Below are positions 7,558 to 15,922 of a stretch of 64,000 bases of DNA, one piece after another. The notes beneath the pieces are model-generated. The model did not search any database. It was not told the origin of the DNA and was given only the letters and a program-made list of their open reading frames with translations. Numbering within the stretch: position 1 is the first letter of the stretch; the number at the start of each line of letters is the position of its first letter. Position numbers and translations under genes: made by a program. Source of the stretch: Pontibacter sp. SGAir0037 (GTDB taxonomy: Bacteria; Bacteroidota; Bacteroidia; Cytophagales; Hymenobacteraceae); NCBI RefSeq assembly GCF_005491705.1, contig NZ_CP028092.1:2170001-2234000 (forward strand), in the 5' to 3' direction.

Positions 7558-8523
7558 CTATTTTACTGCCCGGGTGTTTCCGGACTTAGCTGTAACAAAG
7601 TCGTTAACCTTCAGCCAGTGCATAAAGGCTTCGAACCAGCGATTACTGGTCCGGTCGGGATTACCAAGGCCGAAACCGTGGCCACCGTTCTGGTAGAGGT
7701 GGAACTCGACGGGTATACCTGCTTTAAACCAGGAATTAATCACCCCAAACTGACCGTGGAAAAGAAAATCATCAGTAGCGATAACATTAAACATAGGAGG
7801 CGCATTCTTCGGCACCTCTACCGGACCCATACCGCCGTAAATCGGGCCGATAAAGGCTAGTTTCATGGTTTTAGAATTAAGTGTGGCGTGCATTGTAAGG
7901 CCAGCACCGGCTGAAAAGCCAATCATACCTATTCGATTAGTGTCGACGCCCCATTCCTTGGCCCGTTTAAGTATCATGGCGTAGGCGGCCTCGGCATCTT
8001 CGAGCTGGTTAGAAAGGTCAAGCTGCGGTGGACCTGGCGGTGTTGCGCCTTGCGATGCATTTGGAGCCGAGGCTGTGGCACCGCGGGGATTTTCCATCCA
8101 TGCTTTAAAGTCGTCGAGCGACTCTGGAGTAGGGTGCAGCCTGTACTTGAGCACAAAGGCAGCGATTCCCTGCTTGGCAAGTGCTTCTGCTACCTCCCAG
8201 CCTTCGTTGCTCATCGAAAGCCACCTGAAACCGCCACCTGGTGCCACGATCACGGCCATGCCATTCGCCTTGCCTCGTTCAGGCAGGAAAGGCGTAAGGG
8301 TAGCAGTCGAGATATTGCGTGCCATCGGATCGCCCCACTGGCGAAACCAGGTTTCAGGAGCTGGCTGGTTATCTACACCGCCTGTGCCAAGCGGAATAGC
8401 CTTCGGCTCTGCTGGAGCTTTCAGTGGATAGATGGTACCGTCCTGAGCCATTGCTGATGAGGCAAGAACAAGGAAGGTGACTATAAAGAATGGTTTAGCC
8501 AAATGTTTGAGGTTACAAATCAT
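7558..8523 (-). CDS. secreted esterase, acetyl-xylan-esterase/BD-FAE-like
   Basis: 321 residues with a signal peptide ending at SSAMAQ. Alpha/beta hydrolase with oxyanion segment VAPGGGFRW, nucleophile elbow GFSAGAGL, acid region NVIATDDFLF and catalytic histidine in GGHGFGLG. This set is typical of bacterial carbohydrate esterases related to xylan acetylesterases. A proline/alanine/glutamine-rich insert (about 148-170) sits between the oxyanion loop and the nucleophile. The likely role is removal of acyl groups from polysaccharides at the cell surface or periplasm. It may be co-transcribed with the hydrolase at 6532-7446. The family assignment is firm; the substrate is an inference. Confidence 0.82.
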   Translation of the reverse strand: MICNLKHLAKPFFIVTFLVLASSAMAQDGTIYPLKAPAEPKAIPLGTGGVDNQPAPETWFRQWGDPMARNISTATLTPFLPERGKANGMAVIVAPGGGFRWLSMSNEGWEVAEALAKQGIAAFVLKYRLHPTPESLDDFKAWMENPRGATASAPNASQGATPPGPPQLDLSNQLEDAEAAYAMILKRAKEWGVDTNRIGMIGFSAGAGLTMHATLNSKTMKLAFIGPIYGGMGPVEVPKNAPPMFNVIATDDFLFHGQFGVINSWFKAGIPVEFHLYQNGGHGFGLGNPDRTSNRWFEAFMHWLKVNDFVTAKSGNTRAVK

Positions 8524-8858
8524 GGAAACGGGAACGATAAGTGAGGTTAATGTATATATTTATCGATTAAAGCAATATAAAAATCTGCCACCCACCCGCT
8601 TTCGCTACTTCTCTCATTCTACTATGGGTATTTTCCTAAAGCTGTGGCTTTACCCAACTAAAAAATGTATAAGATACACTTATAAATTTAAGCAAATTAA
8701 TTTACGAGACAAACAATTGCCTCTTTAAATTTTACTAGAATGTATAGTGCTATTTATTATTCTTTTAGCATCTTCAAAACCTTTTCCCTTCAGTCTGCCA
8801 GATTTTTAGAGGCTTTATGAGTTTCATTTAAAATTCCCAAGGAGGCAAGATCTTAGTC
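8524..8858. other. non-coding stretch
   Basis: About 335 AT-rich bases between two minus-strand genes. It should hold the promoter of the esterase at 7558-8523. No repeat or strong hairpin was noticed. Confidence 0.5.
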
Positions 8859-9011
8859 TTAGCTTTCGGGCATTCTATCAACTTCATCATTTTTTGATAA
8901 ATCACTTTTAGCTTTTTTTGCCGCAGCTTTAAGCAACTCCTGATGTTCTTTCCTTTCCTTAAATTCTTTTTGACGCTGCTTCTTCTGTTGATCTCTTGAC
9001 CTTGTACTCAT
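8859..9011 (-). CDS. small, highly charged 50-residue protein
   Basis: A 50-codon frame, ATG at 9011 to TAA at 8859. The product begins MSTRSRDQQKKQRQKEFKER and ends DEVDRMPES. It is strongly basic in the first 40 residues and acidic at the end, with a lysine/glutamine/glutamate pattern that predicts one long helix. It may be a nucleic-acid-associated or ribosome-associated small protein, by composition only. Surrounding bases are AT-rich while this frame is not, which supports coding. The family is not recognised. It also resembles the charged N-terminal tail of the cold-shock protein at 25919-26377 in composition. Confidence 0.5.
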   Translation of the reverse strand: MSTRSRDQQKKQRQKEFKERKEHQELLKAAAKKAKSDLSKNDEVDRMPES

Positions 9012-9078
9012 TCTATAACATAATTAGTTTTTAACTGGTAGACCGTATTCTTACATATTTCAAGCAATTCTTCCACTT

Positions 9079-9444
9079 CTAGCCTTGCGCTTCTGGCTTG
9101 ATTACGAAAGCCTGTAATCCGGCCATCTTACCGTTGCGAAATTGCCAAACATCGCAGTACGCATAAAGCGCCTCCAGCCCATCTTCATCTTTTAGCGTTA
9201 TATTACCGAGAGCCGTAACATAATCCCCCTCGGCAATCAAATTTGCCACTACAAACTTTGGCGGCTCCATATAAGCTGTTGCCATCCACTGTCGTACGGC
9301 CTCCTTCCCGCGCAGTGTTTTATCACCTACAAAAGTCCACTCCGTGTCGTCGGTGCAGTATGATAGAAATCCCTCATAGTCGCCAACAGAAATAGCCTCA
9401 TTAGCTTTTTTCAATACTGATTTATTATTCTCTTGTATATTCAT
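9079..9444 (-). CDS. SnoaL/NTF2-like domain protein
   Basis: 121 residues, a single NTF2-like (SnoaL-type) cone domain. Characteristic parts are the N-terminal helix with ANEAISVGDYEGFLSYCTDD, the TEWTFVGDKTLRGKEAVRQWM segment, and the beta-sheet run DYVTALGNITLKDEDG with YCDVWQFRNGKMAGLQAFV. Such small stand-alone proteins bind or convert small hydrophobic molecules, and many have no known substrate. There is no signal peptide, so it is cytosolic. It is not obviously in an operon. Confidence 0.75.
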   Translation of the reverse strand: MNIQENNKSVLKKANEAISVGDYEGFLSYCTDDTEWTFVGDKTLRGKEAVRQWMATAYMEPPKFVVANLIAEGDYVTALGNITLKDEDGLEALYAYCDVWQFRNGKMAGLQAFVIKPEAQG

Positions 9445-9599
9445 ATTTCTTTTGTACTAAGGCTACGGTGTGGTTACCTATACGAGGTATAGCGTAAGGA
9501 AGTCATTGCTGCAAGACCTTCTAACACGGGCAATTGGTCATCAGAGCAGTCAGAGACAGCTGTTTCTGTTGCAGATGGCTTACTCTTCTTTTTAGTTGA

Positions 9600-9845
9600 T
9601 TAATTTTGGTCTGTCTGTATGTAGCGGAGTATTTTATAGTCAATGTAAAAAGTCCCAAATGGGATGAAACAGGCAACAAGGATTTTCCAGGTCGTTACTT
9701 TAAATTCCCATTGTTGCTCTATACTTACACGCAAAGCGTTGATCACAAAAAACAGGAACAAGGCTCCATGCACGGGTCCGGCAGGGCACAGAATAATTGC
9801 TACCGAAACAGCACTAAAATAGAAGCACCAATAGCTGGACAACAA
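9600..9845 (-). pseudogene. DUF3817 membrane protein, decayed N-terminus
   Basis: The frame matches the C-terminal two thirds of DUF3817 small integral membrane proteins (GPVHGALFLFFVINALRVS, then a second membrane span ending IPFGTFYIDYKIL). Full members start with a further membrane segment of about 40 residues. Here that part is disrupted. The neighbouring frame still encodes AIGASILVLF, like the family's first helix, and then stops, so a frameshift and small deletion have broken the gene. The only start in the intact frame is a TTG. A 16-base tandem duplication lies just upstream (9873-9909). Confidence 0.5.
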
Positions 9846-9872
9846 CCATGCTGCACCAACAAAGATGCAAAA

Positions 9873-9909
9873 GTTTACGCAAGAGAGCGTTTACGCAAGA
9901 GAGCGTTTA
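9873..9909. repeat. 16-base tandem repeat, 2.3 copies
   Basis: The unit GTTTACGCAAGAGAGC occurs at 9873-9888 and 9889-9904, followed by GTTTA. It lies between the broken DUF3817 gene and the plus-strand GH43-like gene, and probably reflects a local slippage event. Confidence 0.8.
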
Positions 9910-10018
9910 TTATCAGGCTGGTTTATCCTTTCAGACGGAGCTGATCAGAGAAATGCAATCAACTTACTTGAATGGTGGAAATTTTTATATATTAGATGGT
10001 TGTAATAATGTTGTAACT

Positions 10019-11110
10019 ATGAAGCCTATCTTAATCATCCTACTGCTTATCTCCTTTACAGGAGCTTTTGCGCAAACCAATAAAAAACCTGCCCCCAAAG
10101 ATCCAGCTGCAAAACAACAGCTCAAAATTGAAGAAGGTAAAGATGTCTGGATGATGACTTACTTCCGCCAACGATACCCTACCCGTATAGAGATCGATGA
10201 GAACGGGAACACAGTAGAGGTACCTTTGCCAGATCCTATGCAGATTGAAAAAATGCACATAGCTCTGTCCACGGATGGCCGCCATTGGACTCCCCTGAAC
10301 GACAACAAGCCTGTGTGGGAGCAGCAAATGCGTGATCCTTATGTTCGACGAGGCCCTGATGGACTTTGGCGCATCCTGGCAACCGGCGGTGGAATGGGAA
10401 AAGACAGGGAGAAGGTAGGGCCAAGCTGCCTGTATGCAACTTCCCGGGACCTGATCCATTGGAAGGTTGAAGGGGGCCTGCCCTTGATGAAAGATGCACG
10501 GGATGAGTCGGGAGCCTTAGCCAGAAATATATGGGCACCCGAATGGTTCTACGACGCTAAAACAGACGAGTACATCCTGCTCTGGTCTTCTTCATTTGAG
10601 GATGCGGGTTGGAAAGAAAGCAGGCTCTGGTACTGCAAAACCCGGGACTGGAAAACATTTACACCTGCGAAGGTACTTTTTGCTCCCTCCTACTCCGTGA
10701 TAGACGGAACATTGCTGGAGCATGAGGGTACGTATTACCTGTATCACAAAGAAGAAGAATTTGGTGCCAGGACTGGTGAAAGAAGAGCCATCCGTGTGGC
10801 TACATCCGAAAATCTTTTGGGGCCATACAATATTATAGAAGGACATTTAAACGAAGGGCAGATTGTCCCTGTGATTACGGAAGGGCCAACAGCCATGAAA
10901 GACCCGGTTAAACCTGGCTGGTTACTGCTGTACGACTATTGCATGACGAACCGCTTTGGTGCTTCTTATTCGCAAGACCTCCTTCACTGGAACGTTGAAG
11001 AAAATGTTAGTTTTCCTTCTGAGGCCCGACACGGCTGTGTTTCGGTTTTAACTGCTGCGGAAGCCAGGGCACTGATAAAAGCTTATCCGATTAAGCCATC
11101 AAATAAATAA
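10019..11110 (+). CDS. secreted GH43-like glycoside hydrolase
   Basis: 363 residues from the ATG at 10019, which begins a signal peptide (MKPILIILLLISFTGAFAQ); the open frame upstream is non-coding in character. The mature part looks like a five-bladed beta-propeller of the GH43/GH62/GH32 type: MRDPYVRRGPDGLWRI near the start, IWAPEWFYD (family WAPE/D motif), an SYSVIDGTLLEHEG repeat with a candidate acid, and VITEGPTAMKD with the glutamate expected as general acid. It probably trims side chains from plant or algal polysaccharides outside the cell. Together with the esterase at 7558-8523 it suggests polysaccharide use, though the two are not in one operon and no SusCD pair is present. Confidence 0.8.
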   Translation: MKPILIILLLISFTGAFAQTNKKPAPKDPAAKQQLKIEEGKDVWMMTYFRQRYPTRIEIDENGNTVEVPLPDPMQIEKMHIALSTDGRHWTPLNDNKPVWEQQMRDPYVRRGPDGLWRILATGGGMGKDREKVGPSCLYATSRDLIHWKVEGGLPLMKDARDESGALARNIWAPEWFYDAKTDEYILLWSSSFEDAGWKESRLWYCKTRDWKTFTPAKVLFAPSYSVIDGTLLEHEGTYYLYHKEEEFGARTGERRAIRVATSENLLGPYNIIEGHLNEGQIVPVITEGPTAMKDPVKPGWLLLYDYCMTNRFGASYSQDLLHWNVEENVSFPSEARHGCVSVLTAAEARALIKAYPIKPSNK

Positions 11111-11567
11111 TGCGTCTGTAAAAAAATTAACCTGCTCTACTGCTTAGTCTCCTCCGTCGCAGCTTTAAAAGCAACCGGGCAGATCTGCTATGGTTCAGCG
11201 GCAGCTCAGTAAAACAGCTGCCGCTGTAAAGCTCTTCCTTGCATAGTTACCACCATTAAAATCCCTACCCACCAAACCATAACTTTCTATTTATAAGTTA
11301 ATTAACCTCAATTTTAAAGAGTTCACCCATTAATTTCAGCACTTGGCTAAATTATATGTTTTATATATTTTATTAAACAAGTAAATAACTAATTTAATGT
11401 TGTAGAACGCTTACCAAAATAGTCTTTCCCAAGCCTTTAATCTTTTAGACAACTTCCACCGGCTGTCAAGGATTGCTCTTACTTATAATCCTGCTCTTTG
11501 CTGTCACGGCGAACACCCTACCTTCTTTCTTTAGTTAAACTATTTTTTTATCTAAAAACTTCAAATC
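11111..11567. other. non-coding stretch
   Basis: 457 bases between two plus-strand genes. The first part has an 11-bp hairpin (11196-11226); the rest is AT-rich and probably contains the promoter of the ScyD-like gene. Confidence 0.5.
11196..11226 (+). terminator. strong hairpin after the GH43-like gene
   Basis: Perfect 11-bp stem CAGCGGCAGCT / AGCTGCCGCTG with a 9-base loop, 85 bases after the stop. No T-run follows, so termination is a guess. Confidence 0.35.
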
Positions 11568-12572
11568 ATGACTTCAAAACAAATTTCTCTCCTTTGCCTG
11601 TTTGCGCTGCTGCTAACTGCTGGCTGCAAAGACGATGATTTTAAGGGAATAATCTTTGACCCTGTTCAACTACACGCAACCGACTTTGCCAACGGATTAA
11701 ATTCGCCTATAGGGATGAGCGTGGATGACAGCGGGCGCTTGTGGGTAACCGAAGCCGGAACAGGAAACAGCGACGGCAGCGTATCTGTGATCACAAAAAA
11801 TGGCACCGTACACCAGGTTATTACCGGCTTTAGCTCCTTCACTTCTGCTGAGAGCCCTGGTGCTGAAGGCTTAAGCCACCTGCTTTACAAAGAGGGCAAA
11901 CTTTATATTCTGCATGGATTTTCTGGTATGCTTTATATTGCTGATGTTGCCGCTTATAAACCTGGCGACCCGGTGATGCAGGCAAGTACCCTGCCCAGCG
12001 AAGATATCGGCACGTACGTCAGAAGCCTGAACCTGACCGATCCGATCAACTCCAATATCTACAACCTGACCTTTGGCCCCGGCGGGCATCTTTATATAGT
12101 AGATGCTGGTGCTAATGCTATCATTAAACGCGACAGGAACAGTAAGGTGCTAAGCTTGTTTGCCAGGATTCCGAATGTTAGCCCTACAACAGATGCTGTG
12201 CCCACCGGTATTGTATATGATGGAAAAAAATTCCTGGTATCTACTTTAACCGGATTTCCTTTTGCCAGCGGTGCGGCAAAAATATTCCGGGTTAGCCAGG
12301 AAGGGAATGTCAGCGAGTTCAAAAGCGGCTTCACCACACTCACAGACATTGTATTGACACCAAAAAACAACCCTTTGGTTACGCAGTTCGCGGATTTCTC
12401 CCTCACCACAACTCCTCCGGGCTTTAATCCGGTGTCGGGGCGCGTAGCAAATGAAGCCGGCGCTTACCTGATTGAGGGCCTGAACATGCCTACAGATATA
12501 GAACGAAGCGGTACCACAACGTACTATGTGCTCAGCTATGGGCTTGGAAAAGTTCAGAAGCTAACTTATTAA
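11568..12572 (+). CDS. ScyD/ScyE-family lipoprotein
   Basis: 334 residues. The signal peptide ends in lipobox LLTAGC (Cys at about 20), so it is anchored in an envelope membrane. The rest is a beta-propeller-like repeat protein with segments such as GLNSPIGMSVDDSGRLWVTEAGTG, IYNLTFGPGGHLYIVDAGAN and AGAYLIEGLNMPTDIERSG, which are the hallmarks of the ScyD/ScyE family. Despite the family name, its members outside cyanobacteria have no proven role in scytonemin synthesis. No other scytonemin genes are nearby, so the biological role is open. It is probably monocistronic. Confidence 0.8.
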   Translation: MTSKQISLLCLFALLLTAGCKDDDFKGIIFDPVQLHATDFANGLNSPIGMSVDDSGRLWVTEAGTGNSDGSVSVITKNGTVHQVITGFSSFTSAESPGAEGLSHLLYKEGKLYILHGFSGMLYIADVAAYKPGDPVMQASTLPSEDIGTYVRSLNLTDPINSNIYNLTFGPGGHLYIVDAGANAIIKRDRNSKVLSLFARIPNVSPTTDAVPTGIVYDGKKFLVSTLTGFPFASGAAKIFRVSQEGNVSEFKSGFTTLTDIVLTPKNNPLVTQFADFSLTTTPPGFNPVSGRVANEAGAYLIEGLNMPTDIERSGTTTYYVLSYGLGKVQKLTY

Positions 12573-12685
12573 CTGCGCCGGAGATAATGGGGTAAAGGGC
12601 GGCTCTGAGCACCAGTACGCTTGCCCTGCTACCTTCTCCTCCGTAAGATTAACTTATTTGTGAATAGAGTTATAGAAATGCATGT

Positions 12686-13159
12686 ATGCGCAAAAAAATA
12701 GTTACGCGGGAGCAGCAAACAGCCCTTCCTGCTGAGCAGGTTTGGTTAGACCTGGAACAACTTGCCCGGGTAGAACTCACATCGGAGCATGATGCATATC
12801 CTATCGAATCCGCTTTTAAAGGAGTTGAAGGCGGATGGAGAGCGGCACAGCCGGGGGAGCAAACGGTAAGAATAGTATTTGATGAGCCGCAAAACATCCG
12901 TCGCATTCAACTTCATTTTGATGAGAAGGAGCAGGAACGAACACAGGAGTTTTTACTCAGGTGGATATCCTCGGGAGATAAAGAGCCTAAAGAGATAATA
13001 AGACAGCACTATAACTTTAGTCCTCCTCATACTGTTGAGGAACGGGAAGAATATACTGTAAACCTGCAGGCTGTAAGTGTGCTCGAACTTTACATTGTGC
13101 CGGATATCAGCGGCAAAAGCATTTGTGCTTCAGTTGCTCAGATAAAGCTGGCATCATAA
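12686..13159 (+). CDS. conserved hypothetical, possible discoidin-like fold
   Basis: 157 residues, no signal peptide. The pattern LTSEHDAYPIESAFKGVEGG, then GEQTVRIVFDEPQNIRRIQLHFDE and a C-terminal YTVNLQAVSVLELYIVPD segment resembles a galactose-binding/discoidin-like beta-sandwich, where a structured loop precedes strands containing the R-I-x-L-x-F pattern. The resemblance is structural guesswork and I cannot name a ligand. It follows the ScyD-like gene by 113 bases on the same strand and shares a convergent terminator region with the cold-shock gene at 13314. Confidence 0.6.
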   Translation: MRKKIVTREQQTALPAEQVWLDLEQLARVELTSEHDAYPIESAFKGVEGGWRAAQPGEQTVRIVFDEPQNIRRIQLHFDEKEQERTQEFLLRWISSGDKEPKEIIRQHYNFSPPHTVEEREEYTVNLQAVSVLELYIVPDISGKSICASVAQIKLAS

Positions 13160-13263
13160 CTCAATTATTTGATCACTTAGCATACGTTACTAATATACGT
13201 TTAGTATGACAAAGCGCTGTAGCTATAAATGCTGTTAATATTACCAGGATCAGCCACATAAAA

Positions 13264-13288
13264 AAAGCCTTACAAACTGTAAGGCTTT
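13264..13288 (-). terminator. terminator of cold-shock gene (bidirectional)
   Basis: Perfect 11-bp stem AAAGCCTTACA / TGTAAGGCTTT with a 3-base loop and A/T runs. It ends the cold-shock transcript on the minus strand and may also serve the plus-strand gene ending at 13159. Confidence 0.85.
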
Positions 13289-13313
13289 CCCTGTTAAAGC
13301 ATATATGATAAAG

Positions 13314-13505
13314 CTATGCACGCATCACATTTACTGCGTTCAGCCCTTTTCTTCCTTCTTCCAGGTCAAAGGTTACTTCGTCGTTTTGATGTATATCATG
13401 CACCAGTCCTGATACGTGTACGAAATACTCCTGATCTGAATTTGCTTCTTTGATGAACCCGAACCCTTTCAGGTCATTAAAGAATTTTACTGTTCCGTTA
13501 TTCAT
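13314..13505 (-). CDS. cold-shock domain protein (CspA family)
   Basis: 63 residues, a single cold-shock domain. RNP1 is visible as KGFGFI and RNP2 as YFVHVS, and the protein begins MNNGTVKFFNDLKG. It should bind single-stranded RNA and DNA and act as an RNA chaperone in the cytoplasm. It is nearly identical to the protein encoded at 26774-26965; differences cluster around residues 36-41 (HDIHQN against NEIREN). A strong terminator follows, as is usual for these highly expressed genes. The upstream region is long and AT-rich, which would allow a structured 5' leader, but I cannot show one. Confidence 0.93.
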   Translation of the reverse strand: MNNGTVKFFNDLKGFGFIKEANSDQEYFVHVSGLVHDIHQNDEVTFDLEEGRKGLNAVNVMRA

Positions 13506-14069
13506 GTTGTTTGTTTATGTATTATACCCCTTCTACATAATACCTGCACTATATGTTCATTATTTTTTCCAATAATACATTATTATTTTACAAATACCTT
13601 CTCAAAGCCTTTAAAGGCATATAATCCTCTGAATTAATTTGCAGCCTCAATTTAAAGATTACACTCATTGAAGTAACCCTGTCTGTTAAAGCACCTGCTT
13701 AAACTGAGAATAAAATGCAAACTTTAAACTTTAATGCAGCTACTCCTGTTCTATAACTGGAACGACTCTGGTCTTGTTATTACATTTTTTCTCCTGCCCG
13801 AATCCTTCTGGTGATGCTGTTGCGCTAAAATTTAACCTGTAAAAGAATAAGAAGCATAATGTGTGCAACAGTACAGGAAAAGGCTGACACAGGGTTCTGA
13901 CAGCATCCATCTCATTTTACAATACCTCCTGCTTGGCTTTATAGAACAAATAGCACTTTCCGCCAGGCATTCTTAAATTCTGATTTATGTTTTTGCAGTG
14001 ACTGAGGCTCTGGGATTACAACATCAAGAAGTTGCATCTACTATTACTCCCTCAGCTAAAAAAACCATC
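13506..14069. other. non-coding divergent region
   Basis: 564 bases between a minus-strand cold-shock gene and a plus-strand desaturase gene. It must contain both promoters. It is AT-rich near the cold-shock gene; no repeat or RNA element was recognised. Confidence 0.5.
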
Positions 14070-15191
14070 ATGTCACAAAATTTAAAGTTCATCAATACCA
14101 CCCAGTCTGCCTTCTTTGCCACGGTCCGGAAGCGGGTAGACTCTTATTTCAAAGAGCAGGGCATTTCCAAGAATGGAAACGTAAGGATTTGGGTGAAGGC
14201 AGCTTTCTTCCTTTTAAGCTTCTTTACGCTATATTTCTTCATCCTTTCCGGCTCCTTCAGTGCCTGGGCAACACTCGGCATGGCAGCAGCTTTGGGGGCA
14301 TTTGCAGCCTTTATTGGCTTTAACATTTGCCACGACGCCATACATGGCTCTTTCTCCGGGAACAGCAAAATTAACAGAGTCCTTAGCTATCTCTTTTATC
14401 TTATCGGAGCTAATCCATACCTCTGGAATATCTCACATAACATTGTACACCATACTTTTACAAACATACCGGGCCACGATGAAGACATTGAGGTTGCCCC
14501 GGGTTTGATACGCTTAGATGAAAGCGAGAAAGTGAACAGGGTGCAACGTTACCAACACCTGTATGCTTTCTGGTTATATGGCTTGGCCTCCCTGTCCTGG
14601 GTGTTGCGGAAAGACTATGTAAAATTCTTTCAGAAGCAGATTGGGCAGCACACAAAAAGCCATCCTAAAAGAGAGTACTTCAACCTGTTCTTCTATAAGA
14701 TACTGCATTACTTCCTGTTTATAGGCCTGCCTCTGCTGTTGCTGAACCTTAACTGGTGGCAGGCTGCGCTGGGGTTCCTGGTAATGCATCTGGCCGAAGG
14801 TATGGTAATGGGACTTGTCTTTCAGCTGGCTCACGTGGTGGAGGGTACTGCGTTCCCTCTTCCAAACAACCAGGGCAATGTGGAGGAGGCCTGGGCGGAT
14901 CATCAGATGCGGACTACTGCCAATTTTGCTCCTCAAAGCTCTCTGGCCAGCTTCCTGCTCGGAGGCTTGAACAGGCAGATTGAGCATCACCTCTTCCCGA
15001 AGGTCAGCCATGTGCACTATCCTGCAATTTCTGTTATTGTAAAGCAAACGGCTCAGGAGTTTAACCTGCCATACCTGGAAAGCAAAAGTTTCTGGACTGC
15101 TATACAGTCTCACTACAAGGTGCTCAAAAAATTAGGAAAAGAGGCATACGAAAAGCAGACTGCTGGCATTGCCGCAATAAACCCTGCTTAA
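14070..15191 (+). CDS. membrane fatty-acid desaturase
   Basis: 373 residues from the ATG at 14070; the longer frame from 13998 uses a GTG and adds 24 residues absent from the paralogue at 24777. An integral-membrane di-iron desaturase acting on acyl chains. Histidine boxes: HDAIHGSF, HNIVHHTF and QIEHHLFP. The QxxHH third box is typical of front-end/linoleoyl-CoA-type desaturases. Four hydrophobic spans are visible. It probably introduces double bases of unsaturation for membrane fluidity, in keeping with its position next to a cold-shock gene. It is followed by a strong bidirectional terminator. Confidence 0.9.
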   Translation: MSQNLKFINTTQSAFFATVRKRVDSYFKEQGISKNGNVRIWVKAAFFLLSFFTLYFFILSGSFSAWATLGMAAALGAFAAFIGFNICHDAIHGSFSGNSKINRVLSYLFYLIGANPYLWNISHNIVHHTFTNIPGHDEDIEVAPGLIRLDESEKVNRVQRYQHLYAFWLYGLASLSWVLRKDYVKFFQKQIGQHTKSHPKREYFNLFFYKILHYFLFIGLPLLLLNLNWWQAALGFLVMHLAEGMVMGLVFQLAHVVEGTAFPLPNNQGNVEEAWADHQMRTTANFAPQSSLASFLLGGLNRQIEHHLFPKVSHVHYPAISVIVKQTAQEFNLPYLESKSFWTAIQSHYKVLKKLGKEAYEKQTAGIAAINPA

Positions 15192-15250
15192 TTCTTGTTT
15201 TTTATCGACACCTTTTACCAGTCACCATTTCCTGAAAGTACTTAAAAAAA

Positions 15251-15290
15251 AGGCTGCCCGACACTTTATGCCCGGGCAGCCTCTTTTTTT
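15251..15290. terminator. bidirectional terminator between desaturase and yceI genes
   Basis: 10-bp stem AGGCTGCCCG / CGGGCAGCCT with a 12-base loop, preceded by an A-run and followed by a T-run, placed between two convergent genes. Confidence 0.9.
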
Positions 15291-15304
15291 AAGCACTGGA
15301 TAAA

Positions 15305-15838
15305 CTAGGCCTGCTTTACCAGCTGCACTTCACCCTGAATCTTCAGTTCTTCGCCCAGCATGACACCACCTGTCTCAAGCGCTGCATTGTAGTTTATTCC
15401 CCAGTCTTTTCGGTTAATTTTACCACTGATAGAGAAACCAGCTTTCACATTGCCCCAAGGGTCTGTCGCGACACCATTGTTCTCTACCGTAAGCTTCACA
15501 GGTTTGGTAGTTTCCTTTATTGTAAGATCTCCGAACAGGTTGAAAGTGTCGTCGTCTACTTTTTCCACTTTCGTAGAAACAAACTTCATATTCGGGTGGT
15601 TTTCCACACCAAAGAAGTCGGCGTTACGCAGGTGCTCATCGCGCTGCGCATTACTTGTATCAATAGAGGCCGGGTTAATATTTGCCACTACTTTTGCACC
15701 AGCGAAATCTTCTCCGGCTGTTTCAGCCTCTACATCAAACTGTGTGAACTTACCTGTTACGTTGGAAATCATCAGGTGCTTAATTTTAAAGCCAAGTTCG
15801 CTGTGGGATAGGTCCAGTGACCATTTAGTTGTTGACAT
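15305..15838 (-). CDS. YceI-family lipid-binding protein
   Basis: 177 residues, one YceI-like lipocalin-fold domain. Family marks are the N-terminal KWSLDLSHSELGFKIKHLMI, the central NAQRDEHLRNADFFGVENHP and the C-terminal SGKINRKDWGINYN. YceI proteins bind polyisoprenoids or amphiphiles. This copy has no signal peptide, so it should be cytoplasmic, unlike E. coli YceI. The upstream region contains a palindrome shared with the promoter of the adjacent TetR gene, so it is probably controlled by that regulator. A paralogue lies at 31407-31952. Confidence 0.88.
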   Translation of the reverse strand: MSTTKWSLDLSHSELGFKIKHLMISNVTGKFTQFDVEAETAGEDFAGAKVVANINPASIDTSNAQRDEHLRNADFFGVENHPNMKFVSTKVEKVDDDTFNLFGDLTIKETTKPVKLTVENNGVATDPWGNVKAGFSISGKINRKDWGINYNAALETGGVMLGEELKIQGEVQLVKQA

Positions 15839-15893
15839 TGTTATGTATGCTAAAGTTAAAGTTATATGAAAAAATTAATAATGTTATATTTTC

Positions 15894-15908
15894 TAACACT
15901 GTTAGGTA
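15894..15908. promoter_or_regulatory. TetR operator candidate upstream of yceI
   Basis: TAACACTGTTAGGTA, containing the inverted repeat TAACA-C-TGTTA. The same 15 bases occur in reverse orientation at 16542-16556 before the TetR gene. It lies 56 bases upstream of the yceI start. Confidence 0.6.
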
Positions 15909-15922
15909 TAATGCAAAAAAAA

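Noticed and set aside
9848..10018. Coding sequence upstream of the GH43-like start
   Set aside because: The 57 extra residues include the tandem repeat and have no protein character; the signal peptide begins at 10019.
13998..14069. N-terminal extension of the first desaturase from a GTG
   Set aside because: The paralogue lacks it and the ATG at 14070 aligns with the family start.
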